64,000 nt of DNA from Exiguobacterium aurantiacum (GCF_024362205.1 NZ_CP101462.1:1268501-1332500); one strand, 5' to 3'. Positions 8,517-17,424 are shown, numbered from the stretch's first letter. Translations and numbers: made by a program. The notes: generated from the letters alone by a model not told the origin.

Positions 8517-8531
8517 CGTCTGCAGCTTTTT
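8517..8531 (+). terminator. Right arm of the tlyA terminator, split by the IS
   Basis: CGTCTGCAGCT followed by TTTT is the exact partner of AGCTGCAGACG at 6814-6824, which begins at the last base of the tlyA stop codon. The arms are now about 1.7 kb apart, so the hairpin can no longer form as a compact terminator. Confidence 0.88.
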
Positions 8532-8644
8532 CATGCTTGGATGCGACCGACTGGGGAAATCATCCTGCGAATGCTAGACCTTTTTTCGACAATACTTTAG
8601 AATGATACTGAGTATGTGAAACATAAAATGAGGTGTCAGCGAGT

Positions 8645-9094
8645 ATGAATAAAGGACAGCGCTTGATTAAGATTCGAGAAATCGTGACAAACCGTGAAAT
8701 CGAGACGCAAGACGAGCTCGTCGACGAGCTCCATCGCTCTGGATATCCAGTGACCCAGGCAACGGTATCACGGGATATCAAAGAGCTCCATCTCGTGAAA
8801 GTGCCGCTCAATGACGGCCGCTATAAGTATAGTTTGCCGGCCGATCAACGCTTTAATCCGTACGGCAAGATGAAACGGATCCTCGGGGACAGTTTTGTCT
8901 CGGTCGACTCGGCTCAAAATTTGGTCGTCATGAAAGTGTTGCCGGGCAATGCGGATGCGATCGGCGTCTTGATCGACCATTTGTCGTGGGATGAATTGAT
9001 CGGAACGGTTTGCGGGGACGACACGATCTTGATGATCGCCCGGGACGAAGACCAGGCGAAACGAATCATCGAACGACTACTCGGAATGTTATGA
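8645..9094 (+). CDS. argR: Arginine repressor ArgR/AhrC
   Basis: The 149-residue protein starts [16 protein letters not shown] and has the winged-helix DNA-binding domain with [18 protein letters not shown], a linker containing LPADQRFNP, and the C-terminal arginine-binding hexamerisation domain with [11 protein letters not shown] and [15 protein letters not shown]. It represses arginine synthesis and activates catabolism with arginine. ATG 8645 follows GAGGTG by 9 nt and gives the same length as B. subtilis AhrC. It lies downstream of the IS and just before recN; the arginine-type transporter at 25-27 kb may be one of its targets. Confidence 0.95.
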   Translation: MNKGQRLIKIREIVTNREIETQDELVDELHRSGYPVTQATVSRDIKELHLVKVPLNDGRYKYSLPADQRFNPYGKMKRILGDSFVSVDSAQNLVVMKVLPGNADAIGVLIDHLSWDELIGTVCGDDTILMIARDEDQAKRIIERLLGML

Positions 9095-9107
9095 GGTGAA
9101 CTATCGT

Positions 9108-10805
9108 ATGTTAGCAGAACTATCGATCAAACAATTTGCGATCATCGATGAACTGAATATCACGTTCAACCGTGGGATGACCGTATTGACAGGGGAGACC
9201 GGGGCCGGGAAATCAATCCTGCTCGACGCCATCGGTTTGCTCGTCGGGGGACGAGGCTCAAGCGAGTTCGTCCGCTATGGCCAAGACAAGGCGGAGATCG
9301 AAGGGCTGTTCAACGTCGAATCGGACCATCCGATTATCGATGCGGCGACTCAGTACGGCATCGAGATCGAAGAAGGGACCGTCATATTGCGCCGCGACTT
9401 ACATAGCAGCGGGAAAAGCGTTTGCCGCGTCAACGGGAAGATGATGCCGTTGTCGACGTTGCGTGAGCTCGGTCGGTTGCTCGTCGATATCCATGGCCAA
9501 CATGAACATCAACACTTGATGGATGCCGAATACCATCTCGGCATCTTGGACAGTTTCGCTGAAGCCGAACTCGCCCCGCTCCTCGAGCGTTATCGCGACG
9601 CTTACGTCGACTGGAAGAACGTCGCCGATGAGTTGAAGCGATTGAGTCAAAGTGAACAAGAGCTGGCCCAGCGCATGGACCTGCTCGCGTTCCAGACGAA
9701 CGAGATCGAGGCTGCCGAGCTGAAGGTCGGTGAAGAACAGGCACTCACCGAGGAACGGAACGAGCTCGCCAATTTCGAGCGGATTCATCAACATGTCCGG
9801 TTATCGTATGAGGCCGTCGCGGACGAGGCGAAAGGGCTCGATCAAATCGGGATCGCCATGCGCGAGATGGAGGAAGCGTCCGCACTGTCGACATCGCTTG
9901 CGCCGATGGCCGAGACGATTTCGAACGCCTACTTCCTGCTCGAAGACGCGAAATTCCAGTTGCGTGACCAGCTCGACTCGCTCGAATTCGATCCGATTCG
10001 TCTCGATGAGATCGAGACGAGGCTCGCCTTGTTCCAGCAGTTGAAGCGGAAGTACGGGGCCACGATCGACGAGGTCATCACGTATGGGGAGAAAATCGCC
10101 GACGAGTTAAAGTCGATGACGAATCGGGAAGAACATTTGCAAGAGCTGTCAGACCGCCTCGAGCGGCTCGAGCAGACGGTGCGTACGACCGGGCTGGCAT
10201 TATCGGCGGCCCGTAAACAAGCGGCGACCGAGCTCGAGAAGGCGATTCAACGCGAATTGAAAGAATTGTACATGGAGAAGACCCAGTTCGAGGTCCGCTT
10301 CAAAGAAGGGGCGTACAAAGTAGACGGTCTTGACCAAGTCGAGTTCTATATGATGACGAACGTCGGTGAACCGTTCAAACCGCTCGCGAAAGTCGCGTCA
10401 GGCGGAGAACTGTCCCGCGTCATGCTCGCCTTGAAGTCGATTTTCTCCCGAACGGTCGGCGTCGCATCGATCATTTTCGATGAAGTGGACACGGGCGTCT
10501 CCGGACGGGTCGCCCAAGCGATGGGCGAGAAAATCTTCCGCCTGTCGGTCGGCTCGCAAGTGCTCTGTATCACCCACTTGGCCCAAGTGGCCGCGATGGC
10601 GGACCAGCATTTGTATATCACGAAGACGGAGATGGACGACCGTACGAAGACGAACGTCTCGACGCTCGGTCATGCCGAACGGGTCGATGAGCTCGGGCGC
10701 ATGATCGCTGGAGCGCAGATGACGGATTTGACGAAACAACATGTGGAGGAACTGCTCACTATGTCCCTCCAATTAAAACGGAAGTTTATCGAAGGGGTGT
10801 CTTAA
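9108..10805 (+). CDS. recN: DNA repair protein RecN
   Basis: RecN is an SMC-like ATPase acting at double-strand breaks. The 565-residue protein has an N-terminal Walker A GETGAGKSILLDAI (about residues 29-42), a long central coiled coil (about 150-390), the signature VASGGELSRVMLALKSI and Walker B in ASIIFDEVDTGVSG with ITHLAQVAAMAD. Start ATG 9108 (MLAELSIKQFAIID) is preceded by GAGGTG inside the argR stop region and matches the Bacillus N-terminus. The stop codon directly abuts the spo0A start. Confidence 0.95.
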   Translation: MLAELSIKQFAIIDELNITFNRGMTVLTGETGAGKSILLDAIGLLVGGRGSSEFVRYGQDKAEIEGLFNVESDHPIIDAATQYGIEIEEGTVILRRDLHSSGKSVCRVNGKMMPLSTLRELGRLLVDIHGQHEHQHLMDAEYHLGILDSFAEAELAPLLERYRDAYVDWKNVADELKRLSQSEQELAQRMDLLAFQTNEIEAAELKVGEEQALTEERNELANFERIHQHVRLSYEAVADEAKGLDQIGIAMREMEEASALSTSLAPMAETISNAYFLLEDAKFQLRDQLDSLEFDPIRLDEIETRLALFQQLKRKYGATIDEVITYGEKIADELKSMTNREEHLQELSDRLERLEQTVRTTGLALSAARKQAATELEKAIQRELKELYMEKTQFEVRFKEGAYKVDGLDQVEFYMMTNVGEPFKPLAKVASGGELSRVMLALKSIFSRTVGVASIIFDEVDTGVSGRVAQAMGEKIFRLSVGSQVLCITHLAQVAAMADQHLYITKTEMDDRTKTNVSTLGHAERVDELGRMIAGAQMTDLTKQHVEELLTMSLQLKRKFIEGVS

Positions 10806-11537
10806 TTGATCACATTATGCATCGCGGACGACAATCGTGAAATCGTCGATTTGTTGACCCGCCAACTCGAGTCCGAGGATGACTTAAAAGTCGTCGGCAC
10901 CGCCTACGACGGCGAGGCATGCTTAGACGTCGTCAAGACACACCAGCCGGACGTGCTCCTACTCGACATTATCATGCCGCACCTTGACGGTATCGGCGTC
11001 CTCGAACGTTTACAGACAGACCTGGCGCACGCCAAACCGGAAGTGATCATGCTCAGCGCGTTCGGGAAAGATGAAGTGACGAAGCAGGCCGTTCAACTCG
11101 GTGCTTCTTACTTTTTGGTCAAGCCGTTCAACATCCAACAGCTAATTACGAAAATCCGTGAACTGGCCGCCGGATCGAGCCGGGAGTTCGAGGCGATGTC
11201 GCCAGAAGAACTCGATATCTCGTTGTTGCTGCAACAGCTCGGGATTTCACCGCGAATCAAAGGATTCAAGTATATCCGCCAGGCTGTCGTCTACGTCCGG
11301 GAGCGTCAGGAACTGCTCGGATTGATCACGAAGGAACTGTATCCGATGATTGCGAAAGAACATGAGACGACCTCGTCGCGCGTCGAGCGGGCGATGCGAC
11401 ACGCGATCAAGACGGCGTGGGAGAATGGGATGCGCAACCATGAGATGTTCGATGGACGTCCGGAGCGCGAGCGCAGTCCGAAAAATTCCGAATTCATTTC
11501 TTATTTTGTCACCTATCAATCGTTCAAACAGCAATGA
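10806..11537 (+). CDS. spo0A: Response regulator Spo0A
   Basis: The 243-residue protein has a receiver domain with acidic pocket CIADDNREI, phospho-acceptor Asp in LLLDIIMPHLDG and Lys in YFLVKPF, then a C-terminal DNA-binding domain with IKGFKYIRQAVVYV and SRVERAMRHAIKTAWENG, the helix region that recognises 0A boxes and contacts sigma-A. Start is TTG 10806, directly after the recN stop, with AAGGGG 9 nt upstream. In sporulating Bacillus spoIVB sits between recN and spo0A; it is absent here. Spo0A may act as a stationary-phase or biofilm regulator instead. Confidence 0.93.
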   Translation: MITLCIADDNREIVDLLTRQLESEDDLKVVGTAYDGEACLDVVKTHQPDVLLLDIIMPHLDGIGVLERLQTDLAHAKPEVIMLSAFGKDEVTKQAVQLGASYFLVKPFNIQQLITKIRELAAGSSREFEAMSPEELDISLLLQQLGISPRIKGFKYIRQAVVYVRERQELLGLITKELYPMIAKEHETTSSRVERAMRHAIKTAWENGMRNHEMFDGRPERERSPKNSEFISYFVTYQSFKQQ

Positions 11538-11581
11538 CCGATCAGGGGGGTTCTCCTCCTGATTTTCTTTCACTTCGTTAA

Positions 11582-11595
11582 AGAAAGCGCTTGCA
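11582..11595 (+). promoter_or_regulatory. cre-like CcpA site over the ncRNA promoter
   Basis: AGAAAGCGCTTGCA agrees with the cre consensus TGWNANCGNTNWCA at 12 of 14 positions. It covers most of the -35 box of the following promoter, a position expected to repress when CcpA is bound. Confidence 0.55.
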
Positions 11596-11618
11596 AATCG
11601 AGGGGAACTTGTTATAAT
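11591..11618 (+). promoter_or_regulatory. Strong sigma-A promoter of the non-coding RNA
   Basis: TTGCAA (11591-11596) and a perfect TATAAT (11613-11618) are 16 bp apart. Transcription would begin near 11625. No ribosome site with a credible gene follows before the terminator at 12105. Confidence 0.82.
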
Positions 11619-11624
11619 AAAGGT

Positions 11625-12147
11625 GTACCAAGTTACTTGGACGAGCGTCAGATGAACGCTTTCTAACGTGTCCCGGAACACGTTAAAGCAAGAAATCATC
11701 TCGGACCGCTATCCGTCAATAGCTCAGAGGTGGGAACGACATCTCAAATCGTCATCGTCCCGACGAGAGGTCGCGACGTACGCTCATTCGCGAGGCGATT
11801 CCGGCATCGGTTCGAAGCTAGGGACCGTGTCTGGGGAAAACGAATCGTTCAGTTGACCAAAAGGAGTGTTGTCAACCGTTGAACAGTTTATGGCAAGCGT
11901 TCGACTTCACGATGGATGGTTCGACATGACCCGATGAACATTTGTTAGTAACTCGAATGGGTACGTTTCCGTTCACGCAAGACGGCAGTTACTACTTTCT
12001 TTCAAACTTCTTCATTAAGAAGACCATTGGACCTCATGTCACAAGATTGTAGCAAGTAGGAGAGGAGATCATCCGTAGTGATCACAATTCAATATGAATA
12101 AAAAGGTTCCGCACTTGAAATGAAGTCAAGTTAGGGAACCTTTTTTT
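11625..12147 (+). ncRNA. Predicted structured non-coding RNA, about 520 nt
   Basis: This gene-free stretch after spo0A has its own promoter and an intrinsic terminator. It is full of complementary arms: CCAAG/CTTGG (11628-11640), AGCGT/ACGCT (11644-11660), an 8-bp TAACGTGT/ACACGTTA (11664-11685), GAGGTG/CATCTC (11727-11745), TCGCGA/TCGCGA (11771-11793), GTTCA-TTGAC with GTCAA-TGAAC (11847-11884), an 8-bp TAGTAACT/AGTTACTA (11946-11994) and CTTCTT/AAGAAG (12007-12022). Stop codons and lack of ribosome sites argue against coding. It does not resemble rnpB, tmRNA or SRP RNA. OLE RNA, a large RNA of Firmicutes found among similar genes, is a possibility I cannot test from memory. Confidence 0.7.
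12105..12147. terminator. Terminator of the ncRNA, also facing yqzF
   Basis: GGTTCC / GGAACC (12105-12110 and 12135-12140) encloses ACTTGA / TCAAGT (12113-12118 and 12126-12131), followed by seven T. A run of A on the left side gives U residues on the other strand too, so it can also end the leftward DUF2627 gene. Confidence 0.9.
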
Positions 12148-12151
12148 GTGT

Positions 12152-12400
12152 TCAAGAATCTATTCGTGGGACTTTGCCTGTTTTCTTGTCACGATTGAAG
12201 ATATAACCTGCCACGAAACCAATCCCGCCCATCGCAATCAACAGCCCGAACGTTCCTTGAAGCATCGAGGCGGCTGCCACTGACTCGATCCAAGAGAACG
12301 GGACGCTCGTCTTGAGGAAGAAACTGTCGCGAAGTAACTTGATGCCATAGACACCTAAGAGGCCAGGGATGATTAAGATCAACAGTGCGATGATGCGCAT
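12152..12400 (-). CDS. yqzF: DUF2627 small membrane protein (YqzF-like)
   Basis: The 82-residue protein has two hydrophobic segments (about residues 3-22, IIALLILIIPGLLGVYGIKL, and 45-69) and a charged end NRDKKTGKVPR, as in B. subtilis YqzF, which also lies next to bkdR. Function is unknown. The start is supported by AGGAGGAG. It is transcribed away from bkdR and toward the ncRNA terminator. Confidence 0.85.
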   Translation of the reverse strand: MRIIALLILIIPGLLGVYGIKLLRDSFFLKTSVPFSWIESVAAASMLQGTFGLLIAMGGIGFVAGYIFNRDKKTGKVPRIDS

Positions 12401-12532
12401 AGGATCTCCTCCTTAACACTCATAAGTTTACCAGAAAATACATACGTCGACACGGCCTTTTTTTGTGAGGTTGCGAAATCAGTTCAGGTTCAGTAGCATG
12501 AATGCAGAACGGTAAAATTGGGGGATGTCAAA

Positions 12533-14170
12533 ATGAATAAACGATTGATGATTGTCGGTGCGGGGAAAGGCGGGACCGAGGTGTTGAAGATGTTGCTCGA
12601 CTCTCCGCTCGTCACCGTCGTCGCCGTCATCGACCCGGAAGCGACGGCCGAAGGCGTACAGCTCGCGCGGAACCATGGGATCATGACTGCAGGGGATTGG
12701 CGGGTGTGCGCCGACAAGCGCCTCGATTTCGTGATCGAGACGACGGGGCGCTCCGAGACGTTTGATGAGTTGAAGGAACATTTCGCGGACGCGGTCGTCT
12801 TGCCCGGCGAATTCATTCGTATCGTCGTCGAACGGTTGAAACAGAACCAACAGATGCTCGAGGCGATCATCGACTGTACGAGCGAGGCGATCTCGGTCGC
12901 CGACCATAACGGGAATACAATCTTGATCAACCCGTCCTATACACGGCTGACGGGTTTTAAAAAAGAAGACGTCGTCGACAAGCCGGCGACAGCCGATATC
13001 GGCATGCAGGAGAGTGTCCATTTGAAAGTGCTCTCGACCGGACAAGGCGTCCGTGACATCCGGATGCAAATCGGTGCGACACGCCGCGATATTCTCGTCA
13101 ACGCCGAACCGATTATCGTCGAAGGAAAGTTGCGGGGGTCGGTCGGTGTCATTCGCGACGTGTCTCAAATCCGGGCGCTCCGAGACGAGTTACAGGAAGC
13201 AAAGACACGGATTCGCAACCTCGAGGCGAAATATCAGTTCGCCGATATCATCGCGACGAGCGACAAGATGCGTTTCGTCATCGAACAGGCTCGGCTCGCA
13301 GCCGTGACACCCGTCACCGTCCTCATCCGCGGTGAGTCGGGAACGGGCAAAGAGCTGTTCGCCCATGCCATCCACGGGGAGTCTCCGCGCAAATATAAGA
13401 AATTCGTCCGTGTCAACTGTGCCGCCATCTCACCGACACTCCTCGAGAGCGAACTGTTCGGTTATGAGGACGGTGCCTTCAGTGGGGCGAAGCGAGGCGG
13501 CAAGGTAGGGTATTTCGAAGAGGCCGATGGCGGTTCGCTCTTCCTCGATGAGATTGGCGAGTTGCCGGTCGACGTCCAAGTCAAACTGCTCCGTGTCCTC
13601 CAGGAACATGAGATTGTCCGAGTTGGTGGCACGAGTGCGATCCCAGTCGATGTGCGCATCATCGCGGCGACGAACGCCGACCTCGAACTGAAAGTGGCTG
13701 ACGGGACGTTCCGCGAAGACCTGTATTACCGGATTAATCGGATGCCGATCCATATTCCGCCGCTCCGGGACCGGCTCGAGGAAATTGAGCCGCTCTGTGA
13801 GCGCATCGTCCGTAAGTTGAACCAAGAATATGGCCGCAGCGTGCGCGGTGTGAACCTAGAGGCGACCGAGCTATTGAAAAGCCAGTATTGGAAAGGCAAC
13901 GTCCGTGAACTCGAGAACGTGCTCGGCCGGGCGATGATCTATATGGCGAGCACCGAGCAATGGATCGCCCCGCACCATCTCCAACTGTCACCGCGCGTCA
14001 CATCGACGCGACCGACGGACGCGCTCTCTTTACACGATGCCGTCGCGCGTTATGAACGGGATTTGATTGAACGAGCGATCGAAGATGCGGACGGAAATAA
14101 GTCGGAAGCGGCTCGTCGCTTACACATCTCCATCCGGACGTTGTATAATAAACTTGAACGTCTGCAATAA
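12533..14170 (+). CDS. bkdR: Sigma-54-dependent activator of branched-chain amino acid catabolism
   Basis: The 545-residue regulator has four parts: an N-terminal Rossmann-like domain ([16 protein letters not shown]), a PAS sensor (about 105-215, with [15 protein letters not shown]), an AAA+ domain with Walker [16 protein letters not shown], and a C-terminal Fis-type HTH ([20 protein letters not shown]). The sigma-54-contact loop reads GAFSGA rather than the usual GAFTGA. ATG 12533 follows GGGGG by 8 nt. A -24/-12 promoter just downstream, before ptb, is its obvious target. In Bacillus BkdR activates the same cluster in response to branched-chain substrates. Confidence 0.92.
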   Translation: MNKRLMIVGAGKGGTEVLKMLLDSPLVTVVAVIDPEATAEGVQLARNHGIMTAGDWRVCADKRLDFVIETTGRSETFDELKEHFADAVVLPGEFIRIVVERLKQNQQMLEAIIDCTSEAISVADHNGNTILINPSYTRLTGFKKEDVVDKPATADIGMQESVHLKVLSTGQGVRDIRMQIGATRRDILVNAEPIIVEGKLRGSVGVIRDVSQIRALRDELQEAKTRIRNLEAKYQFADIIATSDKMRFVIEQARLAAVTPVTVLIRGESGTGKELFAHAIHGESPRKYKKFVRVNCAAISPTLLESELFGYEDGAFSGAKRGGKVGYFEEADGGSLFLDEIGELPVDVQVKLLRVLQEHEIVRVGGTSAIPVDVRIIAATNADLELKVADGTFREDLYYRINRMPIHIPPLRDRLEEIEPLCERIVRKLNQEYGRSVRGVNLEATELLKSQYWKGNVRELENVLGRAMIYMASTEQWIAPHHLQLSPRVTSTRPTDALSLHDAVARYERDLIERAIEDADGNKSEAARRLHISIRTLYNKLERLQ

Positions 14171-14223
14171 ATTGCCTGCAACTTTATTCACGCTATGTAA
14201 AAATATGCAGAATCATTGACCGG

Positions 14224-14237
14224 TTGAAGCGCTTTCA
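14224..14237 (+). promoter_or_regulatory. cre-like palindrome before the ptb promoter
   Basis: TTGAAGCGCTTTCA matches the cre consensus at 12 of 14 positions and has the AAGCGCTT core. It ends 4 bp before the -24 box, so CcpA bound here could hinder the sigma-54 polymerase or its activator. Confidence 0.5.
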
Positions 14238-14241
14238 AAAG

Positions 14242-14257
14242 TGGAAACAAACTTGCA
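14242..14257 (+). promoter_or_regulatory. Sigma-54 promoter of the ptb-bkd operon
   Basis: TGGAAACAAACTTGCA has GG and GC dinucleotides exactly 10 bp apart and fits the -24/-12 consensus TGGCAC-N5-TTGC well. It lies 37 bp upstream of the ptb start and right after the gene of a sigma-54 activator. Confidence 0.88.
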
Positions 14258-14293
14258 TAAGAATAAGTGAAGACAGGCAAGGGGGGGACATGC

Positions 14294-15190
14294 ATGAATT
14301 TTGAACGGATGCTCGATCAAGCGAAACAGTTAGACGGGCGAACCGTCTCGATCGCGGGGGCGGCCGACGTAGAAGTCATCCGCGCCGTCAAGCTCGCGAC
14401 CGATCACGGATTATCTCGGTTCAAACTAATCGGGGATGCCCGAGAGATCAAACGATTATGTGACGAACACGACATCGATGAGGACGCGGTCGATATCATC
14501 CACGTCAAGGGCGACAAGAATATTGCCAAACGGGCGACGCTCGCCGTCAGGACCGGAGAAGCCGACGTGCTCATGAAAGGTATGGTGGCGACATCGACGT
14601 TCATGAAAGCGGTGCTAAGCCGAGAGACGGGACTTCGGACGAACCGGACGCTCAGCCATATCGCTTTGTTCCAAATCCCGAATCGGGAACGGCTGATCGG
14701 AGTGACCGATGCGGCGATCCATATCGCTCCGACACTCGATGAGAAAGTCGAGATTATCCACAACGCCGTCGCGGCGATGCATGACATCGGTTACGCGTCG
14801 CCGAAAGTGGCCGCAATCGGGGCGGTCGAGGTCGTCAACCCGCAGATGACGGCGACACTCGACGCTGCGCTGCTCAGTCAGATGAACCGGCGCGGACAAA
14901 TCAAAGGTTGTGTCGTCGATGGACCGCTCGCGCTCGATAACGCCGTCGACATGGTCGCGGCCAAACAAAAAGGCATCGCTAGCGAAGTCGCCGGGCAAGC
15001 CGACTTATTGCTCGTCCCATACATAGAGGTCGGCAACGTCCTTTATAAGTCGATGATGTACTTTGCCGGAGCGAGCGTGGCGGCCATCGTCGTCGGCGCG
15101 GCCGCACCGGTCGTCTTGACGAGCCGGGCCGACACGGCCGAGGCCAAACTGTACTCACTCGCGTTCGCGCTCTTGCACGCCAAAAAATAA
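14294..15190 (+). CDS. ptb: Phosphate butyryltransferase
   Basis: Ptb converts butyryl-, isobutyryl- or isovaleryl-CoA and phosphate to the acyl phosphate and CoA. The 298-residue protein has [58 protein letters not shown] and the end [14 protein letters not shown], all typical of the phosphate acetyl/butyryltransferase family. ATG 14294 is preceded by a run of seven G. With buk it yields ATP from branched-chain acyl-CoA made by the dehydrogenase complex encoded downstream. First gene of the seven-gene operon. Confidence 0.94.
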   Translation: MNFERMLDQAKQLDGRTVSIAGAADVEVIRAVKLATDHGLSRFKLIGDAREIKRLCDEHDIDEDAVDIIHVKGDKNIAKRATLAVRTGEADVLMKGMVATSTFMKAVLSRETGLRTNRTLSHIALFQIPNRERLIGVTDAAIHIAPTLDEKVEIIHNAVAAMHDIGYASPKVAAIGAVEVVNPQMTATLDAALLSQMNRRGQIKGCVVDGPLALDNAVDMVAAKQKGIASEVAGQADLLLVPYIEVGNVLYKSMMYFAGASVAAIVVGAAAPVVLTSRADTAEAKLYSLAFALLHAKK

Positions 15191-15209
15191 ATTTATGGAG
15201 GAATCATCA

Positions 15210-16331
15210 ATGATGGAAACAAACATGGAACCACGCTTTCGTATTTTCGACGTCTTACAGGCTGAGGATTATGAGCAAATCGTCTTCTGCCAAGACCAGG
15301 CGTCAGGATTAAAGGCGATTATCGCGATTCACGATACGACGCTCGGACCGGCTCTCGGGGGGCTGCGCATGTGGAACTATGCGTCGGAAGAAGAAGCGCT
15401 TACGGACGTCCTTCGTTTGGCAAAAGGGATGACGTATAAAAACGCGGCTGCGGGACTTAACCTCGGCGGCGGCAAGGCCGTCATCATCGGGAACGCGAAG
15501 ACGGACAAGTCCGAGGCGCTGTTCCGGGCGTTCGGTCGTTACGTGCAATCACTCAGCGGTCGCTACATCACGGCCGAGGACGTCAACACGACGGTCGCTG
15601 ATATGGACTTCATCCACATGGAGACCGATTATGTGACCGGCGTCAGCCCAGCGTTCGGATCGAGCGGCAATCCGTCGCCGGTGACGGCGTACGGCGTTTA
15701 CCGCGGCATGAAGGCGGCGGCGAAATGGAAGTTCGGTTCGGACTCGCTCGCTGGGAAGACGGTCGCCGTCCAAGGGGTCGGGAACGTCGCCTACAACTTG
15801 TGCCGTCATTTACACGAGGAAGGGGCGCACTTGGTCGTGACCGACATTAACGAAGAGGCGCTCAAGCGGGCCGAGACGGACTTCGGAGCGACAGTCGTCA
15901 AGCCGGATGAGATCTATGCGGTCGATTGCGACATCTTCGCGCCGTGTGCACTTGGAGCGGTCATCAATGACAAGACGATTCCAATGCTCAAAGCCCAAAT
16001 CGTGGCCGGTGCGGCCAACAACCAACTCGCTGAGGACCGTCATGGGGACGTGTTAGAAGAGCGCGGCATCCTCTATGCGCCAGACTTCGTCATCAACGCG
16101 GGCGGCGTCATCAACGTGGCCGACGAGCTCGAAGGCTATAACCGCGAGCGGGCGATGAAGAAAGTCGAGCTCATTTACGACAACATGCAGCGCGTCTTCG
16201 AGATTGCTGAGCGCGATGGTGTCCCGACGCATGTCGCGGCCGAGAAGATGGCCGAAGAGCGCATCCAGATGATGTCACGGTCGCGCAGCCAGTTCTTGAA
16301 AGTCGAAAAGAGCTTGTTAGGTGGGCGCTGA
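15210..16331 (+). CDS. bcd: Leucine dehydrogenase
   Basis: This NAD-dependent enzyme deaminates leucine, isoleucine and valine to the 2-oxo acids. The 373-residue protein has the dimerisation/substrate domain with GGLRMWNY and the catalytic-lysine motif [16 protein letters not shown], then the NAD domain with [16 protein letters not shown]. Start ATG 15210 follows GGAGG by 8 nt. It supplies substrate for the BkdA-BkdB-Lpd complex in the same operon. Confidence 0.95.
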   Translation: MMETNMEPRFRIFDVLQAEDYEQIVFCQDQASGLKAIIAIHDTTLGPALGGLRMWNYASEEEALTDVLRLAKGMTYKNAAAGLNLGGGKAVIIGNAKTDKSEALFRAFGRYVQSLSGRYITAEDVNTTVADMDFIHMETDYVTGVSPAFGSSGNPSPVTAYGVYRGMKAAAKWKFGSDSLAGKTVAVQGVGNVAYNLCRHLHEEGAHLVVTDINEEALKRAETDFGATVVKPDEIYAVDCDIFAPCALGAVINDKTIPMLKAQIVAGAANNQLAEDRHGDVLEERGILYAPDFVINAGGVINVADELEGYNRERAMKKVELIYDNMQRVFEIAERDGVPTHVAAEKMAEERIQMMSRSRSQFLKVEKSLLGGR

Positions 16332-16332
16332 G

Positions 16333-17424
16333 ATGACACGACAGCTCATTCTCGCCATCAACCCGGGTTCGACTTCGACAAAGGTCGGTTTGTTTGACGG
16401 AACGGACGAGATCATGTCTCGTACCGTCCGTCATGGGGCCGACGTCACAGGATTGTCACTTCCGGAGCAACTGCCACATCGGGAACGCGAAGTGCGGGAC
16501 TTATTGGCCGAGACGGGCATCGCGGGCGAGGAGTTGTCCGCGATCGTCGGTCGCGGCGGTTTGCTCGCCCCGATGACATCGGGGACGTACGCCGTCAACC
16601 CGCTCATGCGGGAAGATTTGGCGAGCGGACGCTTCGGTATGCATGCCTCGAATTTGGGCGGTTTGCTCGCACACAAGCTCGGTGATTTATTTCAAGTGCC
16701 GAATTTCATCGTTGACCCGGTCGTCGTCGACGAGCTCGGACCGCTCGCGCGGGCGACAGGAATGCCTGAAATCAATCGGCGCAGCATCTTTCACGCCTTG
16801 AACCAGAAGGCGGTCGCGAAACGTTTTGCGGCTGAAAATGGAAGCGATTACAACGAACTTAACTTGGTCATCGCCCACCTCGGTGGCGGTATCACGGTCG
16901 GCGCCCATGCCAAAGGAAAAGTCATCGATGTAAACAATGGGCTCGATGGCGACGGCCCGCTCGCCCCGGAACGGGCAGGTTCAATTCCTGTTGGACAGGT
17001 AGTAGAACTATGTTATAGTACCAGGTATAAAGAGTCGGAAATGAAACAGAAAATCGTCGGACGCGGAGGACTGTTTGCCCACCTCGGGACGTTCGACGCG
17101 ATCGAGATCGAACAGCGCATGGCAGATGGTGATGAACAGGCCGCTCTTCTTTATGAGACGATGGCATACCGCGTCGCCCAAGAGATCGCCAAACATGGCG
17201 CTACGCTGCGCGGCGACGTCGATGCGATTTTGTTGACGGGCGGCATCGCCTATTCGACTTGGCTGACCGAGCAAATCAGTGCCCGCGTCGGCTATTTGGC
17301 GCCGGTCCACATCTATCCGGGTGAAGATGAGCTGAAGGCACTCGCCGAAGGAGCTTTCCGGGCCATCCGACATGAAGAAGCAGTTCGAGAATATGAGGGG
17401 GATACACATGGCACGAGAATTTGA
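16333..17424 (+). CDS. buk: Butyrate kinase
   Basis: Buk transfers phosphate from (iso)butyryl phosphate to ADP. The 363-residue protein belongs to the acetokinase/ASKHA fold, with NPGSTSTKVGLFDG at the N-terminus, AHLGGGITVGAHAKGKVIDV in the middle and AILLTGGIAYS near the end. ATG 16333 directly follows the bcd stop. The 3' end overlaps lpdA by 17 nt. Confidence 0.94.
   Translation: MTRQLILAINPGSTSTKVGLFDGTDEIMSRTVRHGADVTGLSLPEQLPHREREVRDLLAETGIAGEELSAIVGRGGLLAPMTSGTYAVNPLMREDLASGRFGMHASNLGGLLAHKLGDLFQVPNFIVDPVVVDELGPLARATGMPEINRRSIFHALNQKAVAKRFAAENGSDYNELNLVIAHLGGGITVGAHAKGKVIDVNNGLDGDGPLAPERAGSIPVGQVVELCYSTRYKESEMKQKIVGRGGLFAHLGTFDAIEIEQRMADGDEQAALLYETMAYRVAQEIAKHGATLRGDVDAILLTGGIAYSTWLTEQISARVGYLAPVHIYPGEDELKALAEGAFRAIRHEEAVREYEGDTHGTRI

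Noticed and set aside
8496-8531. Outward promoter from the IS toward argR
   Set aside because: TTGACA in the right repeat has no -10 match at 16-19 bp in the present flank, so a hybrid promoter is not supported here.
8580-8640. ARG box before argR
   Set aside because: Only loose similarity to the AhrC operator; cannot be told from AT-rich background.
11700-11830. tRNA-like pieces (TAGCTCAG and GGTTCGAA)
   Set aside because: Spacing and acceptor or anticodon stems do not form a tRNA or tmRNA.
11668-11856. 62-residue open frame within the ncRNA region
   Set aside because: No ribosome site, odd composition (Ser/Arg-rich), and it runs across several RNA helices; not a likely gene.
11860-11940. 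AAAGGAG followed by TTG/GTG short frames (16-22 codons) inside the ncRNA
   Set aside because: The AAAGGAG lies in a hairpin loop and spacing to the possible starts is poor; a leader peptide cannot be supported.
12479-13168. 229-codon minus-strand open frame opposite bkdR
   Set aside because: Antisense of the conserved Rossmann and PAS coding region; not protein-like.
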